A DNA stretch of 47,271 nucleotides from Bdellovibrionales bacterium. Its GTDB lineage: Bacteria > Bdellovibrionota > Bdellovibrionia > Bdellovibrionales > UBA1609. Both the position numbers and the translations under genes were made by a program. The notes beneath the pieces were generated by a model. That model searched no databases. It was not told where the DNA came from and was given only the letters and a program-made list of their open reading frames with translations. Of this stretch, positions 29,312 to 38,330 are shown piece after piece (the first letter of the stretch is position 1; every line of letters begins with the position of its first letter). The stretch lies in the NCBI GenBank assembly GCA_022842925.1, contig JALHOQ010000005.1:1-47271 (forward strand), read 5' to 3'.

Positions 29312-29322
29312 CGGTCGTCGCT

Positions 29323-29339
29323 GGACCGACCGTCGGTCC
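29323..29339 (+). terminator. Palindromic hairpin after the DUF1501 gene
   Basis: GGACCGAC-C-GTCGGTCC shortly after stop at 29311; no T-run. Confidence 0.4.
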
Positions 29340-29464
29340 GGTCGAGGTCCGAAAGCCTTTCGTCCAAACACATCTCGTCATCCTATCTATTAGGTTATGA
29401 ATTCAAAACACTCATCCAAAGTCTAGTTCGTATCTGACCATGGTCCAGTTCTACTAGACGCGAC

Positions 29465-29491
29465 TTAAGTGCGCCCAGACCTCGCCGATCA
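29465..29491 (+). promoter_or_regulatory. Sigma28-like promoter for flagellin-3
   Basis: TTAA-N15-GCCGATCA. Confidence 0.6.
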
Positions 29492-29721
29492 GCTAGTCAA
29501 GCAAGCGAAGCAGTGGATGGGTTTCGCAAGGTGAGAGCGCTACAGGGAGTGACTGCCCGGTAAACAAGCTCGATTGCAGCCTTGCCGTAATTTTTCAACT
29601 GCTCCAACGTGTTCAACCCAAGCCGCATGGATGCGACGCTTTCTCCTCAAGACCTTGAGTAGGTTCAAGTCGGAGGGAGCCGGGCATTGAAGGATCGCCC
29701 ACACTGCAAAAGGAGGACCCT

Positions 29722-30555
29722 ATGGGTCTGAGGATTACAACAAACCTGCCGTCGATGTCGGCGCAGCGGGCAATGGGCGGTTCAAGCCGCGAAATCAACA
29801 AGAGCTTTTCACAGCTCGCAACCGGAAGCCGGATTACTAAAGCGGCTGACGACGCTGCTGGACTCTCCATCAGCGAAACTTTAAAATCCACCGTTCGTGG
29901 ATACACGCAGGCGCAAAGAAACGCCAACGACGGTATCTCCATGGTGCAGGTTTCGGAAGGCGGTCTCTCTGAGATCTCCAACATCCTGACTCGCATGCGC
30001 GAGCTGGGCGTGCAAGCCGCATCGGATACCGTGGGCGAAGTCGAACGCGGATTTATCGATAAAGAAGTGCAACAGCTTAAAAATGAAATGGAACGGATCG
30101 CGAAGACCACACGCTGGGGCTCCAACACTTTGTTGGATGGATCGGGCGAGGAATACACATTCCAAGTGGATATCAATAATGATGAGTTCAATGACCGCAT
30201 CTCGTTCGATGCCAGCCAACAAGATGCCACGATCGGCAATTTGGGAGTGGATGGTTTCGACTTCGCTAGCAAAGACGGAGCCCGCGAAGCTCTTGAGGTT
30301 CTTGAAGTCGCTCAGCGCCAGGTCAACGGTTACCGCGCGAACTTGGGCGCCATTCAGAACCGCTTGATCTCGACCACCGAAAACCTCGGCGTCGCGATCG
30401 AAAACTTCTCGGCCGCCAACTCGCGAATTCGCGACACGGACATGGCCACTAGCTCGGCTGAACTGGCTCGCAACAACGTGCTCTTGAATGCCTCGATCGG
30501 CGTTCTCGCGCAGGCGAACCAACAGCCGGCCGCGGCTCTGAGACTGGTTTCTTAA
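29722..30555 (+). CDS. fliC: Flagellin 3
   Basis: MGLRITTNLPSMSAQR..., ITKAADDAAGLSISETLKS; SD AAAGGAGG. Confidence 0.95.
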   Translation: MGLRITTNLPSMSAQRAMGGSSREINKSFSQLATGSRITKAADDAAGLSISETLKSTVRGYTQAQRNANDGISMVQVSEGGLSEISNILTRMRELGVQAASDTVGEVERGFIDKEVQQLKNEMERIAKTTRWGSNTLLDGSGEEYTFQVDINNDEFNDRISFDASQQDATIGNLGVDGFDFASKDGAREALEVLEVAQRQVNGYRANLGAIQNRLISTTENLGVAIENFSAANSRIRDTDMATSSAELARNNVLLNASIGVLAQANQQPAAALRLVS

Positions 30556-30584
30556 TATTCTTGATTTGTGTTTGCGTACGATAA

Positions 30585-30645
30585 GGGGAGTTGCTCCTTT
30601 GACTCCCCGGTACCTTACCTACCCCAGCAACCTTTGTTGCTGGGG
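30585..30645 (+). terminator. Tandem hairpins downstream of flagellin-3
   Basis: GGGGAGT/ACTCCCC (30585-30608) and CCCCAGCAAC/GTTGCTGGGG (30622-30645). Confidence 0.5.
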
Positions 30646-30827
30646 GTACTATATAGACAGGCCCGACGAGTTCTACGTCGAGGCCCACTTAAGGTGAGGT
30701 TGCCAAGGTCCTAAGTAGAACGTCCTAAGACTAGCGAGACGTCTTGAAATGGCTCGCATTTGGTCTTGAATTTCCGGATCTTCGTCCGGAAAACCTATCA
30801 CTTTCGTCTAGATTCACTAGCCTTGAC

Positions 30828-30854
30828 TAAAGCCGCCTCCAGACTCGCCGAATA
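30828..30854 (+). promoter_or_regulatory. Sigma28-like promoter for flagellin-4
   Basis: TAAA-N15-GCCGAATA. Confidence 0.65.
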
Positions 30855-31032
30855 GCTTGGTGTCTGAAGCAACTCGACTGGATGGTCTGGTCGGGATTCG
30901 ACAGACAAAACAAACAACTTGGCTCATGGATTATGAGCTCTTCAGCGCACGACTGAGTAGGTACGGTTTTGCGCTTTGAAGAGAGATGGATTTCTTTTAT
31001 CTCCCCTTCACCAAGGGGCAAAGGAGAACACA

Positions 31033-31866
31033 ATGGGACTCAGAGTATCAACAAATCTGCCGTCGATTAACGCGCAGAAGTCCATGGGCGTCACTCAGCG
31101 CGAGATCAACAAGAGCTTCGCGCAACTCTCGAGCGGCAGCCGCATAACCAAAGCCGCCGACGACGCGGCCGGATTGTCGATCAGCGAAACCTTAAAGTCG
31201 ACTATCCGCGGTTACGGACAAGCTCAACGAAACGCCAACGACGGTATCAGCATGGTGCAGGTCGCGGAAGGCGGACTAGGCGAAATCTCCAATATCTTGA
31301 CTCGTATGCGTGAGTTGGCCGTGCAGGCCGCGTCCGATACAGTCGGAGATATCGAGCGCGGATTTATCGACAAAGAAGTTCAACAGTTAAAGAATGAATC
31401 TGAGCGTATTTCGCAAACCACTCGCTTCGGCAAAACGACAATGCTGAATGGCGAAGGCGAAAGCTTCGACTTCCAAATCGACATCAATAATGACGACTTT
31501 AAAGATCGCGTGAGCTTCGAGCCATCCGATATCAATGCGACCACCGGCGCACTAGGCATCGACGGCTTTAACTTTGCCAATAAATCCGATGCTCGCGAGG
31601 CACTTGAAGTTCTTGAAGGCGCCCAGCGTACAGTGAACGGCCACCGCGCCACCCTCGGCGCGATCCAGAACCGTCTCGTTTCGACCACCGAAAACCTCGG
31701 CGTGGCGATCGAGAACTTCTCGGCCGCAAACTCCCGGATCCGCGATGCCGATATCGCGCAGAGCTCCGCTGAATTGTCGCGCAACAACATTCTGTTGAAC
31801 GCGTCGATCGGTGTACTCTCGCAAGCCAATCAGATGCCCGCAATGGCACTGAAACTGGTCGGCTAA
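31033..31866 (+). CDS. fliC: Flagellin 4
   Basis: MGLRVSTNLPSINAQKSMG... close paralogue of flagellin 3; SD AAAGGAG. Confidence 0.95.
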   Translation: MGLRVSTNLPSINAQKSMGVTQREINKSFAQLSSGSRITKAADDAAGLSISETLKSTIRGYGQAQRNANDGISMVQVAEGGLGEISNILTRMRELAVQAASDTVGDIERGFIDKEVQQLKNESERISQTTRFGKTTMLNGEGESFDFQIDINNDDFKDRVSFEPSDINATTGALGIDGFNFANKSDAREALEVLEGAQRTVNGHRATLGAIQNRLVSTTENLGVAIENFSAANSRIRDADIAQSSAELSRNNILLNASIGVLSQANQMPAMALKLVG

Positions 31867-31917
31867 GATCCTTCTTCGAATTTTATATAAGTTATATTGT
31901 TTCTAGGTTTGTTAGAT

Positions 31918-31982
31918 GCGGAGAGTGGTTCTCTCTCTCCGCGCGCCTTACCTGCCGGGGAATCCATTCGTGGATTCCCCGG
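31918..31982 (+). terminator. Tandem hairpins downstream of flagellin-4
   Basis: GCGGAGAG/CTCTCCGC (31918-31942) and CCGGGGAATCC/GGATTCCCCGG (31955-31982). Confidence 0.55.
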
Positions 31983-32010
31983 GTGTTTGAACCCGTCGGA
32001 TATCTGAATG

Positions 32011-32080
32011 AAAGGTACCAGGTTCTTTTTGCAGAAGCGTTGCAACATGAAAAGGTACCAGGTTCTTTTTTCAGAAGCGT
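32011..32080 (+). repeat. Two tandem copies of AAAGGTACCAGGTTCTTTTT[G/T]CAGAAGCGT (40-bp period)
   Basis: 32011-32040 and 32051-32080, 29/30 identical. Confidence 0.9.
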
Positions 32081-32097
32081 CGCGCTAAATTCTCGGA

Positions 32098-34545
32098 GTG
32101 CAGACACTCCCCATCGACAGCCGTTTATCCGAGATTTCAGAACTTCTTTCAAAGTCTTCCGCACTTATTCTGACCGCCGAACCCGGCGCCGGAAAAACCA
32201 CCCGCGTTCCGCCCCATCTCCTTGATCATGTCCCAGGAAAAATCATCGTACTACAACCACGCCGAATGGCTGCCGTCGCTGCATGCCATCGTGTTTGCGA
32301 GGAGCACGGTTGGGAAGTGGGTCGCGAGGCCGGTTACGTGGTTCGTTTTGAGTCGAAGAGCAGTGCTTCGACCCGGCTGCTGTTTATGACCGATGCTATG
32401 TTACTAAGAAAAATTCTCGACGATCCCGAGTTAAGAGGCGTGGGAATGGTGATCATCGACGAGTTTCACGAGCGCAATCTGAATCAAGATCTGATTTTGG
32501 GCTATATCAAAGAACAGCAGGAGCTCGGTTCGGCGCTCAAGCTCCTGGTGATGTCGGCGACATTGAATGTGAACAAGATGCAGCGCTATTTGCCCGGGAG
32601 TTCGCAAATCGAGGTGGAGGGCCGATCATTCCCTCTGACCATTGAGCATCAAACTGAGAATCTCTCCCTCCGCACCGACCATGATTTTTATGAGCGAGTA
32701 ATGGGTGCCGTGAATTACGGCCTTAAGAAGACCCAAGGCGACGTGCTGGTTTTTTTGCCTGGGGTGGGGGAGATCGAGCGCGCGCGAGAGCGGCTCACTT
32801 TGCGTGAAGTCGATGTGGAGCTGCTGCACGGCTCATTGCAGTTGCGCGAACAGCAGCGAGTTCTGCGCGCGGGGGAGCGGCGGCGGGTGATCTTGTCCAC
32901 TAACGTCGCCGAGGCGTCGGTTACCGTCAACGGTGTCGACTGCGTGGTCGACACCGGCGTGGCCAAGGTGATGCAATGCCATTTGCGCACCGGTTTTTCG
33001 CAACTCGAATTACAGAGAATCTCGCTGTTCAATGCCAAGCAACGGGCCGGCCGAGCCGCGCGCCAGCGGCCGGGTCTGTGTCTAAGGCTGTGGACATCGC
33101 ATGAAGAGAACACGCAGGCGCTCGAGCCGGTGGCCGAATGCCAGCGGGTGGATCTCGCGCAAACACTCTTGTGGCTGGCCAAGCTTGGTGTGACTCGCTT
33201 CGAACAGTTTGCTTGGCTCGACCATCCGCCGGGGCGCTTGATCGACTTCGGTCGCCGCTCCTTGCTATGGCTTGGCGCCATCGACAAAGACGGTCGCATC
33301 ACGGCGTTCGGCGAAAAGCTGGTCAGCTATCCACTACCGCCGCGCTGGGGCGCTTTGCTGGCGATGGGCGAGGAGATGGGCTTTGGCAAAACGGCCGCGC
33401 GAATGGCCGCCATATTAAATGAGCGGGATTTTGTGAGTGGACCGATTCATTCGCCCGTGCAATGCGATCTGTGGTCACGACTGGAGAGTCTGAGCGAGGG
33501 CCGCGGGCGCGGTGCCGATCAGGTTTTGCAAAGCGCGCGGCAGCTCGAAAGCCTCGTTAAAGGCGGAGATCGTCGGCCCGAGTTGCGCGATGTGCAGCGG
33601 CTCCTCTTGTTTTCGCAGGGAGACCGGCTTTGTCGCCGACGCGGCTCGGGCGAGACAGCTCTGATGACGGGACAGCGGGGAGTGAAACTGGCGCGAGATT
33701 CGCAAGTAAAGACGGCTGAGTTTTTTGTGGCTCTTCAGGGCGTGGATCTGCCCGGTCAGGCTGACACCTTAATCACGCTCGCATCGGGTTTTGACAAAGA
33801 CTTCGTGCTGCAAGTTTTGGGCGATAAGGTGGCGGTGAGCGAAGACGTGTACTTTGATCGCGACAAGGAGCAGTTCTTCGCGCGGCGGGGACGATTTGTT
33901 TTCGATCTGCCCATCGATCAGCCGACTCTGTCGCCGGTCAGTGGTGAGGTGGTGGCCGACGCGATGGCCAGCGAGTTATGGAAGATGTGGGACGAACTGC
34001 AGGAGAAAAACGAAGGGCTAGGCCGCTTGATGGCGCGCTGGCGCTTTCTCGTGCAGCATAAACCCGAGCTTGCGGCTGAGTTGAGCGAAGAGAAAATCCG
34101 AGAAGCTTTAGCGATGGCGGGGTATGGCTCGGTCAGTGTCCGCCAGGTTCTGGAGAAAGATCTGGCCGGCTTTATTCGGCAAGCGCTGGGACGCGAGACT
34201 TCGGCCCTTCTCGAAAAAGAAGTCCCGGCCGTGTTTGCGGCGCCGACGGGCTTTGAGCACAAGATTGATTACTCAGAAATGCATTCGGCCTATGTGGACG
34301 TGCGCCTGCAAGAAATTTTCGGTTTAACCGCGAGCCCGCGGGTGGCATGCGGAAAAGTTCCTTTGACCTTCCGTCTGCTGGGGCCGAATTATCGGCCCGT
34401 CCAGGTGACGTCGGATCTGGCGAACTTCTGGCGCAGTGGCTATGTGGAGGTGCGCAAGGAGTTGCGCGCGCGCTATCCAAAGCACTCTTGGCCCGAGGAC
34501 CCGTTGACGGCAAAACCTGAGGCGAAGGGCCGGCGAAGAAGTTGA
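32098..34545 (+). CDS. hrpB: ATP-dependent helicase HrpB (GTG start)
   Basis: AEPGAGKTTRVPPHLL, DEFHERNL, SATLN, STNVAEASVTV, QRAGRAAR motifs; HrpB C-terminal region. Confidence 0.92.
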   Translation: MQTLPIDSRLSEISELLSKSSALILTAEPGAGKTTRVPPHLLDHVPGKIIVLQPRRMAAVAACHRVCEEHGWEVGREAGYVVRFESKSSASTRLLFMTDAMLLRKILDDPELRGVGMVIIDEFHERNLNQDLILGYIKEQQELGSALKLLVMSATLNVNKMQRYLPGSSQIEVEGRSFPLTIEHQTENLSLRTDHDFYERVMGAVNYGLKKTQGDVLVFLPGVGEIERARERLTLREVDVELLHGSLQLREQQRVLRAGERRRVILSTNVAEASVTVNGVDCVVDTGVAKVMQCHLRTGFSQLELQRISLFNAKQRAGRAARQRPGLCLRLWTSHEENTQALEPVAECQRVDLAQTLLWLAKLGVTRFEQFAWLDHPPGRLIDFGRRSLLWLGAIDKDGRITAFGEKLVSYPLPPRWGALLAMGEEMGFGKTAARMAAILNERDFVSGPIHSPVQCDLWSRLESLSEGRGRGADQVLQSARQLESLVKGGDRRPELRDVQRLLLFSQGDRLCRRRGSGETALMTGQRGVKLARDSQVKTAEFFVALQGVDLPGQADTLITLASGFDKDFVLQVLGDKVAVSEDVYFDRDKEQFFARRGRFVFDLPIDQPTLSPVSGEVVADAMASELWKMWDELQEKNEGLGRLMARWRFLVQHKPELAAELSEEKIREALAMAGYGSVSVRQVLEKDLAGFIRQALGRETSALLEKEVPAVFAAPTGFEHKIDYSEMHSAYVDVRLQEIFGLTASPRVACGKVPLTFRLLGPNYRPVQVTSDLANFWRSGYVEVRKELRARYPKHSWPEDPLTAKPEAKGRRRS

Positions 34546-34567
34546 GAGCAGGAGTAGAACATGGCTA

Positions 34568-34822
34568 TCAGCGGCGCGGTTGAGCCTGACTCGCGGGTAG
34601 GAACGTCACCGATTCGGTATTCGGATCAAAGAACAGCTTCGTGTCACCCTTTTGCAACTGCCGACGTATATCGGCCACCTTCTTCTCAAAACTCGCCTCG
34701 ACCGCGCCGTAATCCGTGCCTTCGCGTTCGATAAAGGAGGCGATGATCTCGTTCAAAGCGTCTTCGCTCACCGACTCGAGCGGGATTTCAACGGGAGGAA
34801 TTTCGTTCTCGCTTTCGCTCAT
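34568..34822 (-). CDS. yheU: YheU-family protein
   Basis: SEDALNEIIASFIEREGTDYGAVEASFEKKVADIRRQLQKGD matches the family pattern as I remember it. Confidence 0.75.
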   Translation of the reverse strand: MSESENEIPPVEIPLESVSEDALNEIIASFIEREGTDYGAVEASFEKKVADIRRQLQKGDTKLFFDPNTESVTFLPASQAQPRR

Positions 34823-34824
34823 AG

Positions 34825-35409
34825 CTAATGAACCTGATACGGTTTGAGAAGTTTTAATACATACTCGATTCCCGCGCGCAGGCTCTTGTTGCGAGCGGGT
34901 TTCTGTTCACTCTCGAAAAAATTCAAAAACGCGTTCGAGGTAATCAAGACCGTGTCGGCGATAAACTGCAATTCGCGCTTATCGCGAACGGGTTTCATGG
35001 CGCCTTGGCGAACCCAGTGCGAATACTGCAACAACATAAGACGTTGGGCCTTGGCCAAGTGTTTCTTCCAATTGTTAGTCAGAGCGGGATCGCTGCGGCG
35101 CAGATGGTACATTTCGCGATGAAAAAAGCGGTACTTGTAAAACACACCAAAGGCCTGCTCCACGAACTCTTCGGGGGAGCGCGGGTTCCCGCCGCTTTTG
35201 TCACTCCACACGACATACGTTTCCTGACACATGCGCTGATAGAGTTCCCGCACGATCTCTTCTTTGTTGGAGAAATGGAAGTAGAGGTTTCCGGGCGATA
35301 TGCCGAGGTGCTTGGCGATATGGTTGGTGGTGACGGCCACTGTTCCCGATTGATTAAACAAATCCACACTGGCGTTGAGGATGCGATCTCGATTGGTCTC
35401 ACGTCTCAT
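34825..35409 (-). CDS. TetR/AcrR-family transcriptional regulator
   Basis: RILNASVDLFNQSGTVAVTTNHIAKHLGISPGNLYFHFSNKEEIVREL HTH. Confidence 0.9.
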   Translation of the reverse strand: MRRETNRDRILNASVDLFNQSGTVAVTTNHIAKHLGISPGNLYFHFSNKEEIVRELYQRMCQETYVVWSDKSGGNPRSPEEFVEQAFGVFYKYRFFHREMYHLRRSDPALTNNWKKHLAKAQRLMLLQYSHWVRQGAMKPVRDKRELQFIADTVLITSNAFLNFFESEQKPARNKSLRAGIEYVLKLLKPYQVH

Positions 35410-35469
35410 GCTTACAAGTCTCCCTAAAGAATGTTTTTTAGAGCAGCAGCTCTATCCTGACAACAAAAT

Positions 35470-35496
35470 TAAAAGACCTTAGCGCATGGCCTAAAG
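35470..35496 (+). promoter_or_regulatory. Possible sigma28-like promoter for flaG-fliD-fliS operon
   Basis: TAAA-N15-GCCTAAAG (5/8 in the -10). Confidence 0.35.
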
Positions 35497-35529
35497 TTCC
35501 TCCTGTCGAGCTCCGAAAGGTACATCGAG

Positions 35530-35898
35530 ATGAATATAAAAAATATCCACGTAGCGAATATCTTGCCCGTGGACCCAAAACAGAGGGTCGAGGGCAATGC
35601 GCGCGCGCAAGCCAGTACGGACCGCGATGGGGATGGCAAGCGTGAGCAGCCTGAACCAGAGCAAAAACATCATCTCAGCGATCAAGAATTTGACGAGTCG
35701 GTGCAGGCACTCGAAGAGATGCCCGGACTTAAATCCAACAACCTCACGATCAAAGTCGAAAAGGGCCTAGACGCTCGGATCATTTTGATCGTCGATTCCA
35801 GCGGTAAAGTCGTGCGCCGCCTCTCAGAAGGCCAGCTTTGGCTGGCCACGCGCGATCGCGACAAGCAAACAGGACGCATTCTAGACAAAGCGATGTAG
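35530..35898 (+). CDS. flaG: FlaG-family flagellar protein
   Basis: FlaG-like C-terminus (NLTIKVEKGLDARIILIVDSSGKVVRRLSEGQ) immediately upstream of fliD. Confidence 0.75.
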   Translation: MNIKNIHVANILPVDPKQRVEGNARAQASTDRDGDGKREQPEPEQKHHLSDQEFDESVQALEEMPGLKSNNLTIKVEKGLDARIILIVDSSGKVVRRLSEGQLWLATRDRDKQTGRILDKAM

Positions 35899-35961
35899 TC
35901 ATATTATTGACTCACCTTGTTGTGGAACCTCGGGAGAAAATGAAATCTCGAGGGGGCCTTA

Positions 35962-37320
35962 TTGGCAGGCATTAACATTGGCGGAATCGCTTCAGGATTG
36001 CCACCGAATCTAGTCGATCAGTTGGTCGATGCTGAGCGCATTCCTATTAAAAATCTCGAGAAGCAAAAGGGTAAACAGGAGAATCGCCTTAAGCTCGTGC
36101 AGGAACTCGAGACCAAGCTGAACGGTATCACGAAATCGATAGGCGACTTGGCGTCGACCAAAGGCTTCAGCGATATCAAACTTATGTCCGGCGATCCTAA
36201 TGTGGTCGCGGGCACCGTGGATCCGAACGCTTCGGCCAACGGCAGTTGGAATGTGGAAGTGATGGAGCTCGCTCAGAAGGCCGCCGCCGTGACCAACGGT
36301 CTTCCAGACAAAGACCAAACTCGAATCGGAGTCGGCTACTTTCGCTTCGACACGCCGAGCGGCCGCAAAGATATTTATATCAACGCCGAGAACAACACGC
36401 TGGCCGGTGCCGCCAACGCCATCAACAGCGCGGGCATCGGAGTCAAAGCTTCGGTGTTAAACGACCGCTCCGATCCCGACGCTCCTTACAAACTCATGAT
36501 CACGGGCGACGATGTGGGTGGGGACAATACAATTCAATACCCGACGCTGTACTTTCTCGATGGCGACGAAGATCTTTACTTCGATACCGAGAAAGAAGCC
36601 AAAAACGGCCGCGTGAAGATCGACGGTTTTGAGTTCGAGATCGGCGATAACACAGTGACGGATATGATTCCTGGCGTGACCCTGGAATTGCGCCAAGCGA
36701 GTCCCGGCCGCACGGTCAATATCAACGTCAAAGAGGACAAGGAAGTCGTGGTCGGCAAGGTGAAAACCTTCGTCGAGGGAATGAACGAGGCGCTCAAGTT
36801 CATTCAGCAGCAAAACGCGCTGACAAAAGACACTGATACATCCTCCACCTTGGGTGGCGACAGTCTTCTCCGCAGTATTGAGAATCGGCTTCGGGCATTG
36901 GTGCAAAATCCACAGTACGGCGTCTCCACCGCGATCACGCGACTCAACCAAATTGGCATCACCTTTAATCGTGGCGGAACGTTGGACTACGATGAAAAGC
37001 GGTTCAACGACGCTTTAGCGCGCAATCCGGCGGCCATTCAAAAATTTCTGGCCGGCGACGGTTTCAGTACTGGGTTTATCCCAACCTTGAAGCGGGAGGT
37101 CGGCGGAATGCTCAATCAAGCCATGGGTCCAGTTTCGATTCGCAAACGGGCCCTGCAAGACCGAATTTCGCAAATGAACGATCAGATCGCGAACAAAGAA
37201 AAGCAGCTCGTGCGCAAAGAAGAGCAGCTGCGGAACAAGTTCGCCAAGCTCGAAGAGACGATGAGCCGGCTGAAAGGCCAGGGCTCGGCTATGGCGGGCT
37301 TCGGCGCTCCGCAAGGATAG
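35962..37320 (+). CDS. fliD: Flagellar cap protein FliD (TTG start)
   Basis: GIASGLPPNLVDQLVDAERIPIKNLEKQK N-terminus; C-terminal coiled coil; TTG at 35962. Confidence 0.92.
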   Translation: MAGINIGGIASGLPPNLVDQLVDAERIPIKNLEKQKGKQENRLKLVQELETKLNGITKSIGDLASTKGFSDIKLMSGDPNVVAGTVDPNASANGSWNVEVMELAQKAAAVTNGLPDKDQTRIGVGYFRFDTPSGRKDIYINAENNTLAGAANAINSAGIGVKASVLNDRSDPDAPYKLMITGDDVGGDNTIQYPTLYFLDGDEDLYFDTEKEAKNGRVKIDGFEFEIGDNTVTDMIPGVTLELRQASPGRTVNINVKEDKEVVVGKVKTFVEGMNEALKFIQQQNALTKDTDTSSTLGGDSLLRSIENRLRALVQNPQYGVSTAITRLNQIGITFNRGGTLDYDEKRFNDALARNPAAIQKFLAGDGFSTGFIPTLKREVGGMLNQAMGPVSIRKRALQDRISQMNDQIANKEKQLVRKEEQLRNKFAKLEETMSRLKGQGSAMAGFGAPQG

Positions 37321-37362
37321 GACTCAAGTTTGATGAAAGTGTAACCGAATGAGACATGAGAT

Positions 37363-37755
37363 ATGAAAAACGCGGCCCAAAAATATAAACAGACCTCGGT
37401 CCAAAGCGCGAGCAAGGAAAAAATCTTGCTTATGCTTTACGAAGGCGCGATCCGCTTCGTCAAGCAGGCGATCGCGGCCATCGACCGTAAGGACATCGCC
37501 GACCGTGGCGTCAATATTGGGCGCGCCTTCGATATCATCAATGAGCTGAACAATACTCTCAATCATGACGTCGGCGGTGAAATCGCGGCCAACTTGGAGC
37601 AGCTCTATATGTTTATCTGCGAGCAGCTGACCAAAGCCAACGCCACCGGCCAGCGGCAGCCGCTCGAAGAAAGTTTGAAAGTGCTAGAAACGCTCTACTC
37701 GGGTTGGGTGGAAGCGATTGAAAAGATTAAACGGGAAGAAAATCTCAACAAATAG
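37363..37755 (+). CDS. fliS: Flagellar export chaperone FliS
   Basis: KYKQTSVQSASKEKILLMLYEGAIRFVKQA. Confidence 0.95.
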   Translation: MKNAAQKYKQTSVQSASKEKILLMLYEGAIRFVKQAIAAIDRKDIADRGVNIGRAFDIINELNNTLNHDVGGEIAANLEQLYMFICEQLTKANATGQRQPLEESLKVLETLYSGWVEAIEKIKREENLNK

Positions 37756-37774
37756 GGTCATGGAGGATCTTAAA

Positions 37775-38200
37775 GTGGAAACCATAATCAACCTTCTGAA
37801 AGACAAAAACTACCATTTGCAGAAATTCCATGAGCTGAACGAGAGCGAACTCATGAACTTTGCCGATGGAAATTTCGATAACCTCGAAATCTTCTATCAA
37901 TCGCGCGAAACCATTCTCGATCTCGTTCGCTGTATTGACCGCTTGATCGACGCCGCTACACACGTGCACGGCGCCGAGGTGGAAGTGACGGACGGCGAAA
38001 AGAAAGAAATGATCACCATCATGAATGACAAGAATGAATTGGTGACTCGAATTCTGGCCCAGGACTTACAGGTGCTATCGATGATCGAACAGGCCAAGTC
38101 GAATATTATTCGAGAACTGCGCCAGGTTCAGGCCGCAAAAAAGGCGGTCGGCGCTTACAAGACCGGCGACGTAGTCAACAAACTAGACGAAAAGGCCTAA
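37775..38200 (+). CDS. FlgN/FliT-like flagellar chaperone
   Basis: Helical protein directly after fliS; GTG at 37775 has GGAGG 8 nt upstream (ATG at 37760 is the alternative). Confidence 0.6.
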   Translation: METIINLLKDKNYHLQKFHELNESELMNFADGNFDNLEIFYQSRETILDLVRCIDRLIDAATHVHGAEVEVTDGEKKEMITIMNDKNELVTRILAQDLQVLSMIEQAKSNIIRELRQVQAAKKAVGAYKTGDVVNKLDEKA

Positions 38201-38219
38201 CGGTTTATTGACGCTGGAC

Positions 38220-38237
38220 CGGGCCGCGCTTGGCCCG
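38220..38237 (+). terminator. GC-rich hairpin after the flagellar operon
   Basis: CGGGCC-gcgctt-GGCCCG; no strong T-run. Confidence 0.4.
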
Positions 38238-38330
38238 CCTTCCGGCTAGATTCCCGCGTCTTCCCGAATTGGATTCCAGCTGAATTTTGGCACTGAGGTT
38301 GCTCCTGTCTCACGGCGGGGGGACCTGTCA

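Noticed and set aside
29436-29445. GACCATGGTC perfect palindrome upstream of flagellin-3
   Set aside because: 10-bp palindrome is short, unique here and lacks a matching copy at the other flagellin promoters.
7852-29615. Large 21.7-kb invertible segment bounded by the 16-bp inverted repeat
   Set aside because: Possible in principle but 16 bp over 21.7 kb is a poor substrate, no recombinase is present, and the repeats lie at transcript 5' end/leader positions, which fits RNA regulation better.
29694-29703. CGCCCACA near flagellin-3 SD complementary to TGTGGGCG in leaders 1 and 2
   Set aside because: 8 nt only; chance expectation about one, so not claimed.
30585-30868. 8-nt complementarity (GAGTTGCT/AGCAACTC) between flagellin-4 leader and flagellin-3 3' UTR
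   Set aside because: Fits the pattern of the longer pairs but 8 nt is expected by chance between two UTRs of this size.
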